Positions 1 to 11,168 of a stretch of 64,000 nucleotides of DNA are shown piece by piece (position 1 is the stretch's first letter; the number at the start of each line of letters is the position of its first letter). The notes beneath the pieces were generated by a model that made no database searches, was not told where the DNA came from, and saw only the letters and a program-made list of their open reading frames with translations. Position numbers and translations under genes: made by a program. The DNA is from Bufo bufo (lineage: Eukaryota; Chordata; Amphibia; Anura; Bufonidae). The stretch is taken from positions 501,004,556 through 501,068,555 of the forward strand of contig NC_053392.1 of assembly GCF_905171765.1 (NCBI RefSeq). The letters are read 5' to 3'.

Positions 1-79
1 ATTCCCTTTAACTTTATACCTGTTGGAGATCATCAACAGTAATTTTGACCAGGGGTTCCCAAACTTTTGCATGCCACTG
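1..79. mobile_element. Right terminal fragment of a Tc1/mariner-like element
   Basis: The window opens inside a terminal inverted repeat. On the opposite strand its tip reads CAGTGGCATGCAAAAGTTTG, followed inward by a run typical of Tc1-like transposon ends. The tip at base 79 is followed by TA (80-81), the dinucleotide target of this superfamily. The rest of the element lies outside the window, so whether it carried a transposase cannot be told. Confidence 0.7.
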
Positions 80-144
80 TATATTCTTCTATTTTGAATT
101 ACAACATTGTGAACTTTCAAAAAAAAAAAAAAGTATTGCTATAC

Positions 145-560
145 AGTAGATATATAGAGATATAGCAGAGCTGAGTGTGCTGGGGCAGCTGTCATGTGTA
201 TAGATGTAGCAGAGCTGGGTGCGTTTGGGCAGCTGTCATGTGTATAGATGTAGCAGAGCTGGGTTTGCTAGGGCAGCTGTTATATATAGAGATATAGTAG
301 AGCTGAAAGTGCTGGTGCAGCTGTCATGTGTATTAGATGTAGCAGAGCTGGGTGTGCGTGGGAAGCTATCATATATAGAGATATAGCAGAGCTGAGTGTG
401 CTGGGACAGCTGTCATGTGTATAGATGTAGCAGAGCTGGGTGTGCTGGGGCAGCTGTCATATATAGAGATATAGTAGAGCTGAGTGTGCTGGGACAGCTG
501 TCATATAGAGATATAGCAGTGCTGGGTGTGTTAGGGCACAGTCATGTGTATAGATGTACA
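145..560. repeat. 44-bp minisatellite, about nine diverged copies
   Basis: A unit of about 44 bp containing GCAGAGCTGGGTGTGCTGGG and then CAGCTGTCAT recurs head to tail. Copies alternate between ATATATAGAGATATAG and GTGTATAGATGTAG spacers, suggesting an older two-variant higher-order unit. No protein or RNA function is visible. Confidence 0.85.
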
Positions 561-604
561 CTTAGCCAGCTATAACAGTAGAAGTCTCATATTTTTTCAG
601 TCAG

Positions 605-890
605 TGTCAATGCCTCTCTTATGGTTGTGTGGTTAGGTGCTTTGCCTCTGATACAGAAGGTCGTGGGTTCGAATCCCAGCAGAAACTTTTCTGAAATACA
701 GCCTGACTCCATATATGGACATACAGGGCGGGACACAGGAAGAGTTGCGCTGCCGCCCGGCCTGCTACTGAGTTTGTGAGTACAGAGAGCTCAGAGGCAG
801 AGGATTTCAAGTTGTTCACATATGTATTACAGTGAGCGGGGCCTGGTGTAATAGAATACAGTGACTGCACCGGGCCCCGCTGCCATTACC
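605..890 (+). mobile_element. SINE with tRNA-derived head
   Basis: A pol III B box, GGTTCGAATCC, sits at 666-676 inside a T-arm-like hairpin (TGGG/CCCA), and an A-box-like GTGGTTAGGTG lies about 35 bp upstream. The spacing is that of a tRNA head. The acceptor stem does not close, so this is not a working tRNA gene. The downstream body (to about 890) ends in a GC-rich stretch, GGGGCCTGGTGTAATAGAAT, that recurs inverted near 60022-60092. The 3' boundary of the SINE is uncertain. Confidence 0.55.
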
Positions 891-1194
891 AGGCCAGCAT
901 AACATTCGGAATCGGGGTGCTGGGCATAACTCAACACATAATGTAATTCTGCGGCGGGCCCCCATCCCGGCCGGGCCCTCGGACCATGTCCGAAGTGCCC
1001 GACTGGTCAGTCCGCCCCTCTCTATGGTACGGTATTTCGGGAGGCAGTAGACGCATCTACAGTAGTGATTGGGTGCGTGGATCGTGCCTGCTACCGTCCT
1101 GTATAAGGCTAGCTACAGTACTGTAACCCTATTCTCCTTGTTCGTGATGCCACCGACGTCACGTGACATAACCTAGCACTGGAGAAGCATACTG

Positions 1195-1309
1195 TATCTA
1201 GGGCTTATTTTTGGAGTAGGGCTTATATTTTAAGCCTACTCTAGAAACCCTGCAAAATAACACTAGGGTTTATTATCGCAGTAGGGCTCATTTTCGGGGA
1301 AACACGGTA
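1195..1309. repeat. Fragment of a DNA transposon ending in GGGGAAACACGGTA
   Basis: Three degenerate copies of AGTAGGGCTTAT are followed by TTTTCGGGGAAACACGG and then TA. This terminus is widespread in vertebrate genomes as the end of a non-autonomous DNA transposon. The left end is not identified and there is no coding sequence. Confidence 0.45.
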
Positions 1310-2449
1310 GCACATGCAGATTACTTTTCAGCACTCCAAATGGGATAAAACTTGACCTTTTAGTTAGGTAAAAACAACAATCATAGTGCCTATAATACAG
1401 GAAAACAATAAAGATCTCCTCTGGCGCATTTCTGACCCATATGGGCCCTTAATCATGGCTATGAACGCAGAGATTTTTGTCTGGCCGAATGCTGGCATAT
1501 TTGCAGGTTAGCGGCTGGATCTCCACTGGACCCCATTATCGTCAATGGGGCTGGCGGGCATTACTGTAACATCTGGCAACTCCAGAACCATTGAGCTCCA
1601 GCAGGCTGTTCTCTGCTGGAACAGCCTGCCGTAACTCCTTCTGGTAGTATGAAACGAACCTTAGACAGTATGAGAAATCTGTTTCCTCGCTGTCTCCTCA
1701 GTTAGTGGCAAAAATACCGCAGTTCTGAAACTTAGACAAAATTTTAGCACATAGGCAGAATTATGGCATAAATCTGGCGCAGGATTTAACATATTTCAAA
1801 TTTATAAAGGTTTATGTACAGTATTTTTATTCTTAGACAGTGCAAAATGTGATACTATTAGTAAATCAGCCCCGTTGTATTATCACTTATTTCTACATTG
1901 TAAATAGCCCAGGCACGGTAACATTTGATTAATTAGTTGATTAAAAAGTGTAAAGCATTGTCACTTTCTAATTAACTCTGAGTAATAAATCACTTTACAA
2001 CAATCTATACAACAGTATATAGAAATGAAGTTTCAAATAATGCAGCACATATATCTCCCACAGTCATATGCAATGAAGGGTATTCTTTTCATCCACCTAC
2101 TTAGACTAGTTTTACACTAGTGCTAAAATGCTCCGGCAGGATGTTCCGGTAGAGGAACAGCCTGCCGGAGTTCATCGTATCCAGCATAGTCAGATACTAA
2201 CTTTGCCCGCCGGAGACCATTGGCTATAATGGGACCCAGCGGAGATGCGGCCTTTTTCCTGCATTAGTGCCGGTATTTAGCAAGCAAAGAGTTAACTGAC
2301 ATCAAAAGAGTTAATTCAACGTTCTTAAGTAAAATGAGAAAGACAAATCTGGGGCTAAAAAATATTTCACTGTGTATACAGTGCAGGAAGCGCTATCCCG
2401 GAGAGTGCAGGAGCTGTCGGGTCTTTCACAGACCTCAATCAGCCCTGCA
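1310..2449. other. Non-coding stretch with diverged MITE remnants
   Basis: No gene is seen. Around 1480-1665 and 2105-2270 are degraded segments containing GGAACAGCCTGCCG and a centre resembling CCATTATCGTCAATGGGG, shared with the younger palindromic MITE at 47833-48219. They are therefore probably old copies of the same Harbinger-like family. The rest is AT-rich and unassigned. Confidence 0.45.
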
Positions 2450-3330
2450 CTGAGGCTGTACAGCGCTGTATAGTTACAGGAGAAATCAATAGTAAAAAAA
2501 AAAGTGAAGTTAAATGTCCCCCAGAGGTCTTCTATGACCTTATGGGGGACGACAAGTGTAAAATAAAAAAATAAAAAATAAAGTGTTAAAATAAAAAAAT
2601 TAAAAAAAGGTTTCACATGTAAAAAAAATAAATTCCCCAAGTAAGGAATAAAAAAAAAAAAAGTAAAATAGATAAAATGAAATAAAAATAGACATATTTG
2701 GTATTGCCGCGTCTGTGACGGTCGGCTCTATAAATATATGATCCACCCAGTCCGATAAACACCATAGAAAATAAAAACGGTGTCAAAAAAAGCAATTTTT
2801 GTCACCTTACATCACAAAAAGTGCAACACCAAGTGATCAAAAAGGCGTATGTCCCACAAAATGGTACCAATAAAACCGTCACCTTATTCCACAAAAAATG
2901 AGCCCCTACACAACAAAATCGGTCAAAAAAAAAATAAAAATATAGCTCTCAGAACATGGACACATTAAAAAATCATTTTTTTGTTTCAAAAATGCTATTA
3001 TTGTGTTAAAGTGAAATAAATAAAAAAAAGTATACATATTAGGTATCACTGCATCCGTAGCAACCAGCTCTACAAAAATGTTACATGACCTAACCCCTCA
3101 GGTGAACTCTGTAAAAATAAAAAAATAAAAACTGTGCTAAAACAACCAATTTTTTGGTCACTTTGCCCCATAAAGTGTTATAATGAATGATCAAAAATCA
3201 TATGCACCCAAAAATTGTACCAATAAAACTGTCACCTTATCCCCTAGTTTCTAAAATGGGGTCACTTTTTAGGAGTTTCTACTGTAAGGGTGCATCAGGG
3301 GGGCTTCAAATGGGACATGGCCCGAAGTGA
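2450..3330. repeat. AT-rich dispersed repeat, copy 1
   Basis: The segment contains modules reading ACATATTTGGTATTGCCGCG (near 2692) and ATTAGGTATCACTGCATCCG (near 3037), each followed by a CAGCTCTA or CGGCTCTATAA block, a CAGGTGAAC-like block and a run of A-rich sequence. The same module order appears at 57130-57640 and its continuation at 58790-59214. The family is therefore a moderately long interspersed repeat built of repeated internal modules. Short open frames here are low-complexity Phe/Leu translations and are not genes. Confidence 0.6.
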
Positions 3331-3581
3331 ACAAACTCATGCTTGCACTCATCGCAGCACATCCGGCCAGCAAGTACACGAACAGAAGGAGATTATGTCA
3401 GATGGTAGGGGGCGGGGCGCAGGCGGCGGCCGGCGCCCCCCGGCAGAGTGCGTTCTACGTGGTGGCCTACTCTGCTTATGGGGGGTGCCGGCCCTGATTA
3501 GAAAGGTTCATGATGTAAATTGTAGTGGAGGTAATCTTCTTACCGGTGGCTGCAATTGTGAGTTTAGTTGTAGTTGTGACA
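3331..3581. other. Short GC-rich spacer with no assigned function
   Basis: A locally GC-rich stretch (for example GGGGGCGGGGCGCAGGCGGC near 3410) lies between the AT-rich repeat and the CR1 tail. I see no gene, terminal repeat or known element here. Confidence 0.4.
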
Positions 3582-3683
3582 TAGAAACATAGACATAGAA
3601 ACATAGAATGTGTCGGCAGATAAGAACCATTTGGCCCATCTAGTCTGCCCAATATATCTGAATCCTATTAATAGTCCCTGGCC

Positions 3684-6237
3684 CTATCTTATATGAAGGA
3701 TAGCCTTATGCCTATCCCATGCATGCTTAAACTCCTTCACTGTATTTGCAGCTACCACTTCTGCAGGAAGGCTATTCCATGCATCCACTACTCTCTCAGT
3801 AAAGTAATACTTCCTTATATTACTTTTAAACCTATGCCCCTCTAATTTAAAACTGTGTCCTCTTGTGTTAGTTTTTCTTCTTTTAAATATGCTCTCCTCC
3901 TTTACCGAGTTGATTCCCTTTATGTATTTAAAAGTTTCTATCATATCCCCTCTGTCTCTTCTTTCTTCCAAGCTATACATATTAAGGTCCTTTAACCTTT
4001 CCTGGTAAGTTTTATCCTGCAATCCATGTACTAGTTTAGTAGCTCTTCTCTGAACTCTCTCTAGAGTATCTATATCCTTCTGGAGATATGGCCTCCAGTA
4101 CTGCGCACAATACTCCAAGTGAGGTCTCACCAGTGTTCTGTACAGCGGCATAAGCACTTCACTCTTTCTACTGCTTATACCTCTCCCTATACATACAAGC
4201 ATTCTGCTGGCATTTCGTGCTGCCCTATTACATTGTCTTCCCACCTTTAAGTCTTCTGAAATAATTACTCCTAAATCCCTTTCCTCAGATACTGAGGTCA
4301 GGACTGTGTCAAATATTCTATATTCTGCCCTTGGGTTTTTACGCCCCAGGTGCATTATTTTGCACTTATCCACATTAAATTTCAGTTGCCAGAGTTCTGA
4401 CCATTCTTCTAGTTTTCCTAAATCCTTTTCCATTTGGCGTTTCCCTCCAGGAACATCAACCCTGTTACATATCTTTGTGTCATCAGCAAAAAGACAAACC
4501 TTACCATCGAGGCCTTTTGCAATATCACTTATGAAGATATTAAACAAAATTGGTCCCAGTACAGATCCCTGTGGAACCCCACTGGTAACATGACCTTGTT
4601 TTGAATGTTCTCCATTGACTACAACCCTCTGCTGTCTGTCCCTCAGCCACTGCCTAATCCACTCAACAATATGGGAGTCCATGCTCAATGACTGCAGTTT
4701 ATTGATAAGTCTTCTATGTGGGATAGTGTCAAAAGCCTTACTAAAATCTAGATATGCGATGTCTACTGCACCTCCACCGTCTATTATTTTAGTCACCCAG
4801 TCAAAAAAATCTATAAGATTTTTTGACATGATCTCCCTGAAGTAAACCCATGTTGTTTTTCATCTTGCAATCCATGGGATTTTAGATGTTCCACAATCCT
4901 ATCCTTTAATAGGGTTTCCATTAATTTGCCTGCTATTGATGTCAGACTCACTGGTCTATAGTTGCTCGATTCCTCCCTACTACCTTTCTTGTGAATGGGC
5001 ACGACATTTGCCAATTTCCAATCTTCCGGGACGACTCCTGTTACTAATGATTGGTTAAATAAATCTGTTAACGGTTTTGCCAGCTCACCACTAAGCTCTT
5101 TTAATAATTTTGGGTGTATCTCATCAGGCCCCTGTGACTTATTTGTCTTCACTTTAGACAGCAAACTTAGAACATCTTCCTCTGTAAAGACACATGCATC
5201 AAACGATTTATTAGTCATCCTTTCTAGTGGAGGTCCTTCTCCTTCTTTTTCTTTTGTAAAAACTGAACAGAAGTATTTATTAAGGCAGTCGGCTAGCCCT
5301 TTATTCTCTTCTACATACCTTCCGTCCTTTTACTGACAAGTCTAATGCAATTTTCTGTTGCCTTCAATAATGCACCTTTTAAGTAGTCCCATTTCTCCTG
5401 GACTCCATGTAATCCATTCCAGTCTGATAAGGACTCATTTATGACTAATTTCATTTTTGAAAAGTCTGTTTTTCTAAAATCTAAAACTTTTGTTTTTGTG
5501 TGGTGGGACTCTTTCACAGTTCTTATATTAAACCACACTGACTGGTGATCACTAGATCCTAAGGTTTCGCCTACAATGACATCATATACCGAATCCCCAT
5601 TTGTGAATACCAAATCCAAAATGGCCTCCCTCCGGGTTGGCTCCTCAACCACTTGTTGTAGAGATAACCCCAGTAGGGAATTTAGAATATCTGTACTCCT
5701 GGTAGAACTTGCTATTTTGGTTTTCCAGTTTATATCTGGAAGATTGAAATCTCCCATAATGATAACTTCTCCTTTCATTGTCATTTTAGCTATTTCTTCA
5801 ACTAGTAGATCATCTAGTTCTTTAACTTGACCAGGTGGTCTATATAGCACACCTACACGCGTTACTGCATGGTTAGCAAACTGCAACGTAACCCAAACTG
5901 ACTCTATGTTGGCCTCACCAACTTGTATTAGGTTAGATTTAATGCTATCTTTCACATACAGGGCCACTCCTCCTCCTTTCTTGCCTTCTCTGTCTCTTCT
6001 GTATAAAGAGTACCATGGTATGGTTATGTCCCAGTCATTTCTTTCATTAAACCATGTCTCCGTAACAGCCACTAAATCCACATTCTCAGATGCCATTATT
6101 GACCCAAGTTCATTGATTTTTTTACCTAAACTGCGAGCATTTGTAGACAGGACTCTGAGCTTATCATTTCTTAACCTCTGTGCTTCTGACCTGTACTGGC
6201 ATTGTTTCGGGGGGCAATTGGACTCTTTTATTTTCAC
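3684..6237 (-). pseudogene. CR1 ORF2 (endonuclease + reverse transcriptase), broken
   Basis: ORF2 of CR1 nicks target DNA with an exonuclease III-like endonuclease and copies the RNA onto it. The endonuclease (5311-6237, 308 codons) shows VLSTNARSLGKKINELGS, a catalytic-type TETWF, and GDFNLPDINWK. The RT begins in another frame (4811-5218, with NYRPVSLTS and the preceding PIHKKG block), then continues in a third frame (3684-4829) with DFSKAFDTIPH, GVPQGSVLGPILFNIFI and the catalytic FADDTKI motif. Frameshifts near 5310-5330 and near 4830 disable it. The C-terminal tail after the RT contains the usual CR1 block EERRDRGDMIETFKYIKG. Residues at active positions survive, so inactivation looks fairly recent. 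Confidence 0.9.
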
Positions 6238-6254
6238 TCTTTTGCCCCCCCTTC

Positions 6255-6813
6255 CTAGTTTAAATACTCTTCCGCAAATTCTTGGAGTTGTTCACTAAGT
6301 ACATTTGTTCCTTTGAGAGAAAGATGCAAACCATCTTTTTTGTACAGTTCCTTTCTATTCCAAGTAGAGCTATCATGAGAAACAAAGCCAAATCCTTGCT
6401 CTTGACACCATTTACCAAGCCATATGTTGAACTCCTTTATGCGCCTCTGCCTATCATTCTGAACATTATGCACAGGCAGAACTTCAGAAAATGAAATGGT
6501 GGATGCAAAATCCTGTACGTCATTACCAAGTGTGATAAAATATTTTTTTCACCTCTGACACTTCATTGCAAGCCAGGTCATTTGTCCCTAGATGGACAAG
6601 AACATCCACGTCCCCTTCCTGCTTTGCTTGCTTAACAATATTAATAATACGTCTTCTATCTCTTCTAGCAGTAGCCCCAGGGAGACATCTCACAAAACCA
6701 TTTTCTTTAAGCTCCACACTTCTTATGATTGAATCACCCAGCAACAGCTGCTTCCTTTGAGACTTCACTTTATCTTTTTTGTCCTTGGCTGCAGTCTTGC
6801 ATACATTAGACAT
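6255..6813 (-). pseudogene. CR1 ORF1 SGNH/GDSL esterase domain, broken
   Basis: Some CR1 ORF1 proteins carry a lipase/esterase-like SGNH hydrolase domain of uncertain role in retrotransposition. Here 6523-6813 encodes LLLGDSIIRSV (the Gly-Asp-Ser nucleophile block) and LVHLGTNDLA (the Asn block). After a frameshift near 6545, 6255-6473 encodes KDGLHLSLKGTNVLSE, carrying the Asp-x-x-His of the catalytic triad. All three signature blocks are thus present but in two frames. The N-terminal part of ORF1 (zinc/coiled region in relatives) was not found. Confidence 0.8.
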
Positions 6814-6899
6814 AGGAGTCGATTTCTCATCGGGGCCTGGCCCCGACTGTGTTATGTAAGTGACACTCTAACTTTACATCTGACACAGGGTCTGATGAG

Positions 6900-7898
6900 C
6901 AGGGGTGCACCGCCAATGAGGCCAGGTGAAGCGATTGCCTCAGGCAGCACCAGGTAGGGGAAGGAGGGGGGCAGCGGAAGGGCCTTGGGCAATGAGTGCT
7001 TCCATTGTGGAAATGCTCGTCTCTTCATATTCAACTGCATCGATGTACTCAGGACAGCAATACAGTTGGATGCTGCGATGGGGCACCGACACAATGTCTC
7101 CCTGGCCCACTGTTTCCTCTAATAGGCTCTAGTCCTAGTTCCTGTAGCCTATCGGAGGCCAGTGTCTTCATTATCGCGCTTCCAGAACTGGTCTGCATAG
7201 AGCTCAGGGCACAGTCTAGAAAAGGTCTGTGTCTTGCACTGCATCGCTGACAGCAGAAGGGTACAGGTCATAAGGGAGTATTTTTTTGTATTAGCATACA
7301 TAACAGGGTATTTTTGTACTGCCACACATTATAAGGAAGCAGTTTTATAATGGCACACATTGCAGGGGGGGAATTATTTTGCTGGAAAACATTATAGGGG
7401 GTATTTTTTGTACAGGCACACATTATAGGCGGAATTATTACTACTGGGGGCACTATGGGGGCGTTATTACTTCTGGGGGCAAAATGAAGGACATTATTAC
7501 TATTTTGTGCACCGTTACCTGACAGAGAATTATTACTATTTAATAGACTTTTGGGAGGACTGTTACATTGGGAGGCACCCTGGCATAGTATCAGCTTAGC
7601 ACAATTATTTTTGGAAGACACTATGTTTATGGCACTATTGGGAAGCACAGAGGGCACAGTATTAGTGGTGGCAGGATGGGGTGTTCAGAAGATGGGGAGG
7701 AGGATGGAAAAGTAGTTGTCAAACAAGAGATGGCTGAAATAAATCATTATGGTGGTCTGGTCTGAATGGAGAAGATAAAGAAAGAGAACGTCTACATCAG
7801 AGGACACATGACTGGATGTAAGAGGTAGGGGTTAGGTTAAGAAATTGTCCGTTTCGTTTTTTTCTCCTCAGGCAGCAGAAAGGCTAGATGCACCCCTG
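6900..7898. mobile_element. Non-autonomous hAT element, 999 bp
   Basis: The ends are inverted: left CAGGGGTGCACCGCC, right end complementary to CAGGGGTGCATCTAGC. Flanking octamers CTGATGAG (6892-6899) and CTTAAGAG (7899-7906) agree at six of eight bases, consistent with an aged 8-bp hAT duplication. The interior (7270-7660) is a degenerate array of short modules such as GGCACACATTATAGG and ACATTATTACTATT. No transposase is present. It lies just upstream of the CR1 5' edge. Confidence 0.7.
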
Positions 7899-7906
7899 CT
7901 TAAGAG

Positions 7907-9762
7907 CGAACAGGAATTCAGTTACTCCATTCACTCCTAGGAGAACCTTGATGTCAGTCTTAGGCCAATTGGCTGTCCCCAATGCACGGGCACCATCCAT
8001 ACGGCTGCTACAATTTAAATGGGTCCGTCATCTGTCCGCACCGCAAAAAAATAGAGTTTCCGTGGGGTTCCGTGCCTGCATTCCGCACCTTCTGGATAGC
8101 GGACCCATTCAAGTGACAAATGGCCAGTGCCCGTCTATTGTGGACCCGCTGTTTGCAGGGGCTTGGCCATGTGTATGAGCCCTTATAGGTATGAAAAGAG
8201 AAACTGACTTCCAGATGACACATAAGACGCTGTGTCAGCACTGAATCTCCTGACATGTCAGCTTTAGAAACTACTTGCATTCCCTATGTAATAACAATTC
8301 TGGAGCATCTATTCTTATGACTTTATGTTGTGCCATTCCTGTATTATTCCTGCTAGAAGTTTACAAATAAATTGCCAGCAGTCAGTTTCTTCACTTACCA
8401 CTGTTTTACTTGAGTTTTCCCCTTAGTTACGGCTGTTTTGAATCCCACATTATGAAGATCTTCTTAAGGTGGCTCCTCTGCCAGTTCTCTGAGGCCAAAA
8501 CTGCATTCCCTCAGGTCACATACAAACTTGCTGTAGCCAGCAGCTTCCTGCCAGCCAATCAGATTGGATTACTGAAAGACACGCCTCCTCACTCTGAAGC
8601 CCTAATGCAGGCATGCAGTGTAAAGGACCGCCCCTCTGTCTTCCTAGCCGGAGACAGATGAGCCATAGCAACGGTCCTTTAAGGGAGCAATGGAAAGGGA
8701 CAGAGGACATTAATGAAAGCTGTTATTATAAGGTAATTACAGATCTTTTGGCAATCATTAACAGACTAACTCAGGTATACATGCCTAGCTCTAATAAACT
8801 AGCAAATAAAAAAAAAATATGACGGGTACCCTTTAATAAACGTTACCCATTTCTAGCTACTGTTGTAATAAAAAAAAGTCCTTTTAAGAGTTAACAATGA
8901 GCACTATCTAAGCCTCTTAGGCTGTGTTCAGACAATGTGAATGTGAAAGGCAAAAGACCCAAATCTAGGGATTTCTTCCCCAGACTGGGAATTTAAAAAA
9001 TTGATATAGTGTGGACAGTATATCCTGTGGCACTGTTCTCTCTAAGCTGTACATTCTGGAAATCATAGAGAAAAGGGGTTGTCCTATCTGTACATTTATG
9101 ACATATCAATAGGATATGCTATTAATGTCCAATATGTGCAGGTCCTCCAGGACCCACTCCTATCCCAGGAACAGGACTCTACCATGAATGGAGAGAACAC
9201 CACTCATGCATGGTTTTCTCCATTCATTTCTACTTCACTTCCAAAAATAGCTTGTATAAATGTGAGCCAATGATCAGCCAGCAAGTGAGCAAATGATTGT
9301 AAGTCTGCTGATTCAGTCTTTTACATGTAAAATGGGATGTGCATCACTACTGAGGCTCAGCAGTGACATGCCATTCTTGGACACAAGAATGCTGAGGCCC
9401 ATGAGTGGTTGCAGTGGTCTCCAGACCAACAACAGGTCCTACCATACTTCCAGTCTGACAGGGTCCACCGGGAGCCACGATGCTGGAATGGAGGGTCTGT
9501 TGAAACACGAACGAGGGTTTTTCCTTGTTTAGAACACAGTCCTGCTAGACATTTTTAAAATTAGGTTGGACATACACATATTCTGTATAGATGGTGGCCA
9601 CTAAGAATGATTTCCTCTTTGGGTCATTTTTATGGGATGGACCATATTATGGGCTAAAAACCTTTAGCAATTGCTATAATTTGGTATTTATTATTGTTAG
9701 GAGAAGACAGGAAGAGCTAGAAACTCAGACATCAGAGAGCATGTCTCCCAAGGACAGAGAAT
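7907..9762. other. Non-coding stretch with MITE fragments
   Basis: No gene is seen. 7965-8190 resembles a frog MITE interior (GGGTCCGTC, CCGCACC, ending GTGTATGAGCCCTTA). 8302-8395 is shared with 34690-34790 (TTATTCCTGCTAGAAGTTTA against a close variant). 8700-8840 ends in GACGGGTACCCTTTAA, a typical MITE end. 8840-9760 shows nothing recognisable. Confidence 0.45.
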
Positions 9763-9885
9763 AGTGTTGGGCGCGAATATTTGAATCGCAAATTTTAATC
9801 GCGAATATCGCCACTTCGAAAATTCGTGAAGATATAGAATATAGTGCTATATATTTGTATTTGCGAATATTCTAGATTCTTTTTT
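9763..9885. repeat. Dispersed repeat end beginning AGTGTTGGGCGCGAATATT
   Basis: A sharp change in composition begins at AGTGTTGGGCGCGAATATT, followed by several GCGAATATT/GCGAATATC near-palindromes. I recognise this as an interspersed-repeat type seen in frogs. Only about 120 bp is distinct and no second end was found. Confidence 0.4.
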
Positions 9886-9957
9886 CATCAGTAACCTCCC
9901 TTCTTGCTTGTGGGCCAATGAGAAGGCTGCAATGTCTTTGTCTGGGGGCAGAAAACC

Positions 9958-10294
9958 AGTTAGTATCTGGTGTGGCCACCATTTGCCTCACGCAGTGCAA
10001 CACATCTCCGTCGCATAGAGTTGATCAGGTTGTTGATTATGGCCTGTGGAATGTTGGTCCACTCCTCTTCAATAGCTGTGCGAAGTTGCAGAATATTGGC
10101 AGGAACTGGAACACGCTGTCGTATACGCTGATCCAGAGCATCCCAAACATGCTCAATGGGTGACATGTCCGGTGAGTATGCTGGCCATGCAAGAACTGGG
10201 ATGTTTTCAGCTTCCAGGAATTGTGTACAGATCCTTGCAATATGAATGGCATGAATGGCACAACAATGGGCATCAGGATCTCGTCATAGAGCAC
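9958..10294 (-). pseudogene. Tc1-like transposase C-terminal remnant
   Basis: On the minus strand this encodes the end of a Tc1/mariner-superfamily transposase: a segment YDEILMPIVVPFM, then after a gap ARICTQFLEAENIPVLAWPA, YSPDMSPIEHVWDALDQRI with the third acidic residue (Glu of PIEHVW), and a tail reading NSMRRRCVALREANGGHTRY. Between the first two segments the block that normally holds the second catalytic Asp (a HDNARPH-like motif in relatives) appears missing, with a small frame change. The DNA-binding and first-Asp parts are absent. This is a dead fragment, and no terminal inverted repeats were found around it. Confidence 0.8.
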
Positions 10295-11168
10295 AGGTTA
10301 CGGTTCAATACAAATGAATGTGATCTTTGTCCCCCAAACAGTGCAGATTTGAAGTTCTGCAGCATGCTTATTTTTCCACAAGGATGTTGATGAAGTTTTT
10401 GAAATCCCAGGCACATGTATTGTACTTACTGCAAATTAACGTGGATTTCCAGTGAGAAATCTGCACCACATATTCACAGTAGTTCTGCGGCATCTGAACT
10501 CAACCTTACATGCAAAGATTATGAGTTCATTTTTTATGCTGTTCATATTGCCAAAAATCACTTGTGTGATGTCATGTATGAATGATGAAAAAAATACCAG
10601 AACGCTGCTGATGTTTCATAAAAAAAAAAAATGAGCAGCAGTTCTTAAAGACAATGATAACTTTTTTGAGGCGGCCGTCAGGGTCTGGGCAGCCTGCCAT
10701 AAAATCTACTTTAGGATTATATGACATAAGTCTGAATTTTTAAGAGCTCTGTAACATGCGAATGACCCTGAACATACCAGCTACGTAATGACTAAAAAAG
10801 AAGGGTTACTGAATGGCCAAGTCAAAGCACAGATCTAAACTCATAGAAGTGCTGTGGGACATTTGAAATAGGATGTGCATGCAAGAATCCACCCGTAGCT
10901 GAAAAAACTATATGGAGGAATGGTAAAAAAAATCTGGATTTTTTGTTATACAGGGGTTTTGCCACCCAAGAAACCGTAAGAGAAGGGCCCACCATAAACC
11001 ATTCCTAGTCCCTCCCTCTGGGCCAGAAGGCTCATGCAAGGGTCCAGGACAAAAGGCAATCCAAGGCTGAGGGTAAGCCGGTCTGTGCTCCGGCTTCCAC
11101 CCAGGCTGCCACCCAAGGTGTAGGCACGGAGCTCAACAAGTCTAGTTCCCTGATGTTGGGACTCCAAA
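10295..11168. other. Non-coding stretch, nothing assigned
   Basis: No gene or element with defined ends is seen. Short weak similarities to MITE interiors (GTCAGGGTCTGGGCAGCCTG near 10678) are too diverged to assign. Confidence 0.35.

Larger units (their letters stand above)
3582..6838 (-). mobile_element. CR1-type LINE, long but frameshifted
   Basis: Read on the minus strand the element runs ORF1 esterase fragment, ORF2 apurinic endonuclease, reverse transcriptase, then a short 3' end finishing in an eight-base microsatellite (variants of TTTCTATG near 3582-3610). Such an (ATTCTATG)-type tail instead of poly(A) is the hallmark of the CR1 clade. The 5' boundary near 6838 is inferred from loss of ORF1 similarity; a full element would be longer, so it is probably 5'-truncated. 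A second copy lies at 49524-50626 on the plus strand, and a lone 3' end at 28219-28297. Confidence 0.9.

Noticed and set aside
612..690. Functional tRNA gene
   Set aside because: A- and B-box-like motifs are present, but the acceptor stem does not pair and the body continues as a repeat, so it is a SINE head.
2311..2795. Phe/Leu-rich minus-strand frames resembling membrane proteins
   Set aside because: They are translations of A-rich low-complexity DNA in a dispersed repeat.
4306..6494. Plus-strand frames of 70-130 codons across the CR1 element
   Set aside because: They are antisense shadows of the minus-strand endonuclease and reverse transcriptase frames.
6900..7898. Reading the 6900 hAT as having an exact octamer duplication
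   Set aside because: CTGATGAG and CTTAAGAG differ at two positions; it is reported as an older, imperfect duplication.
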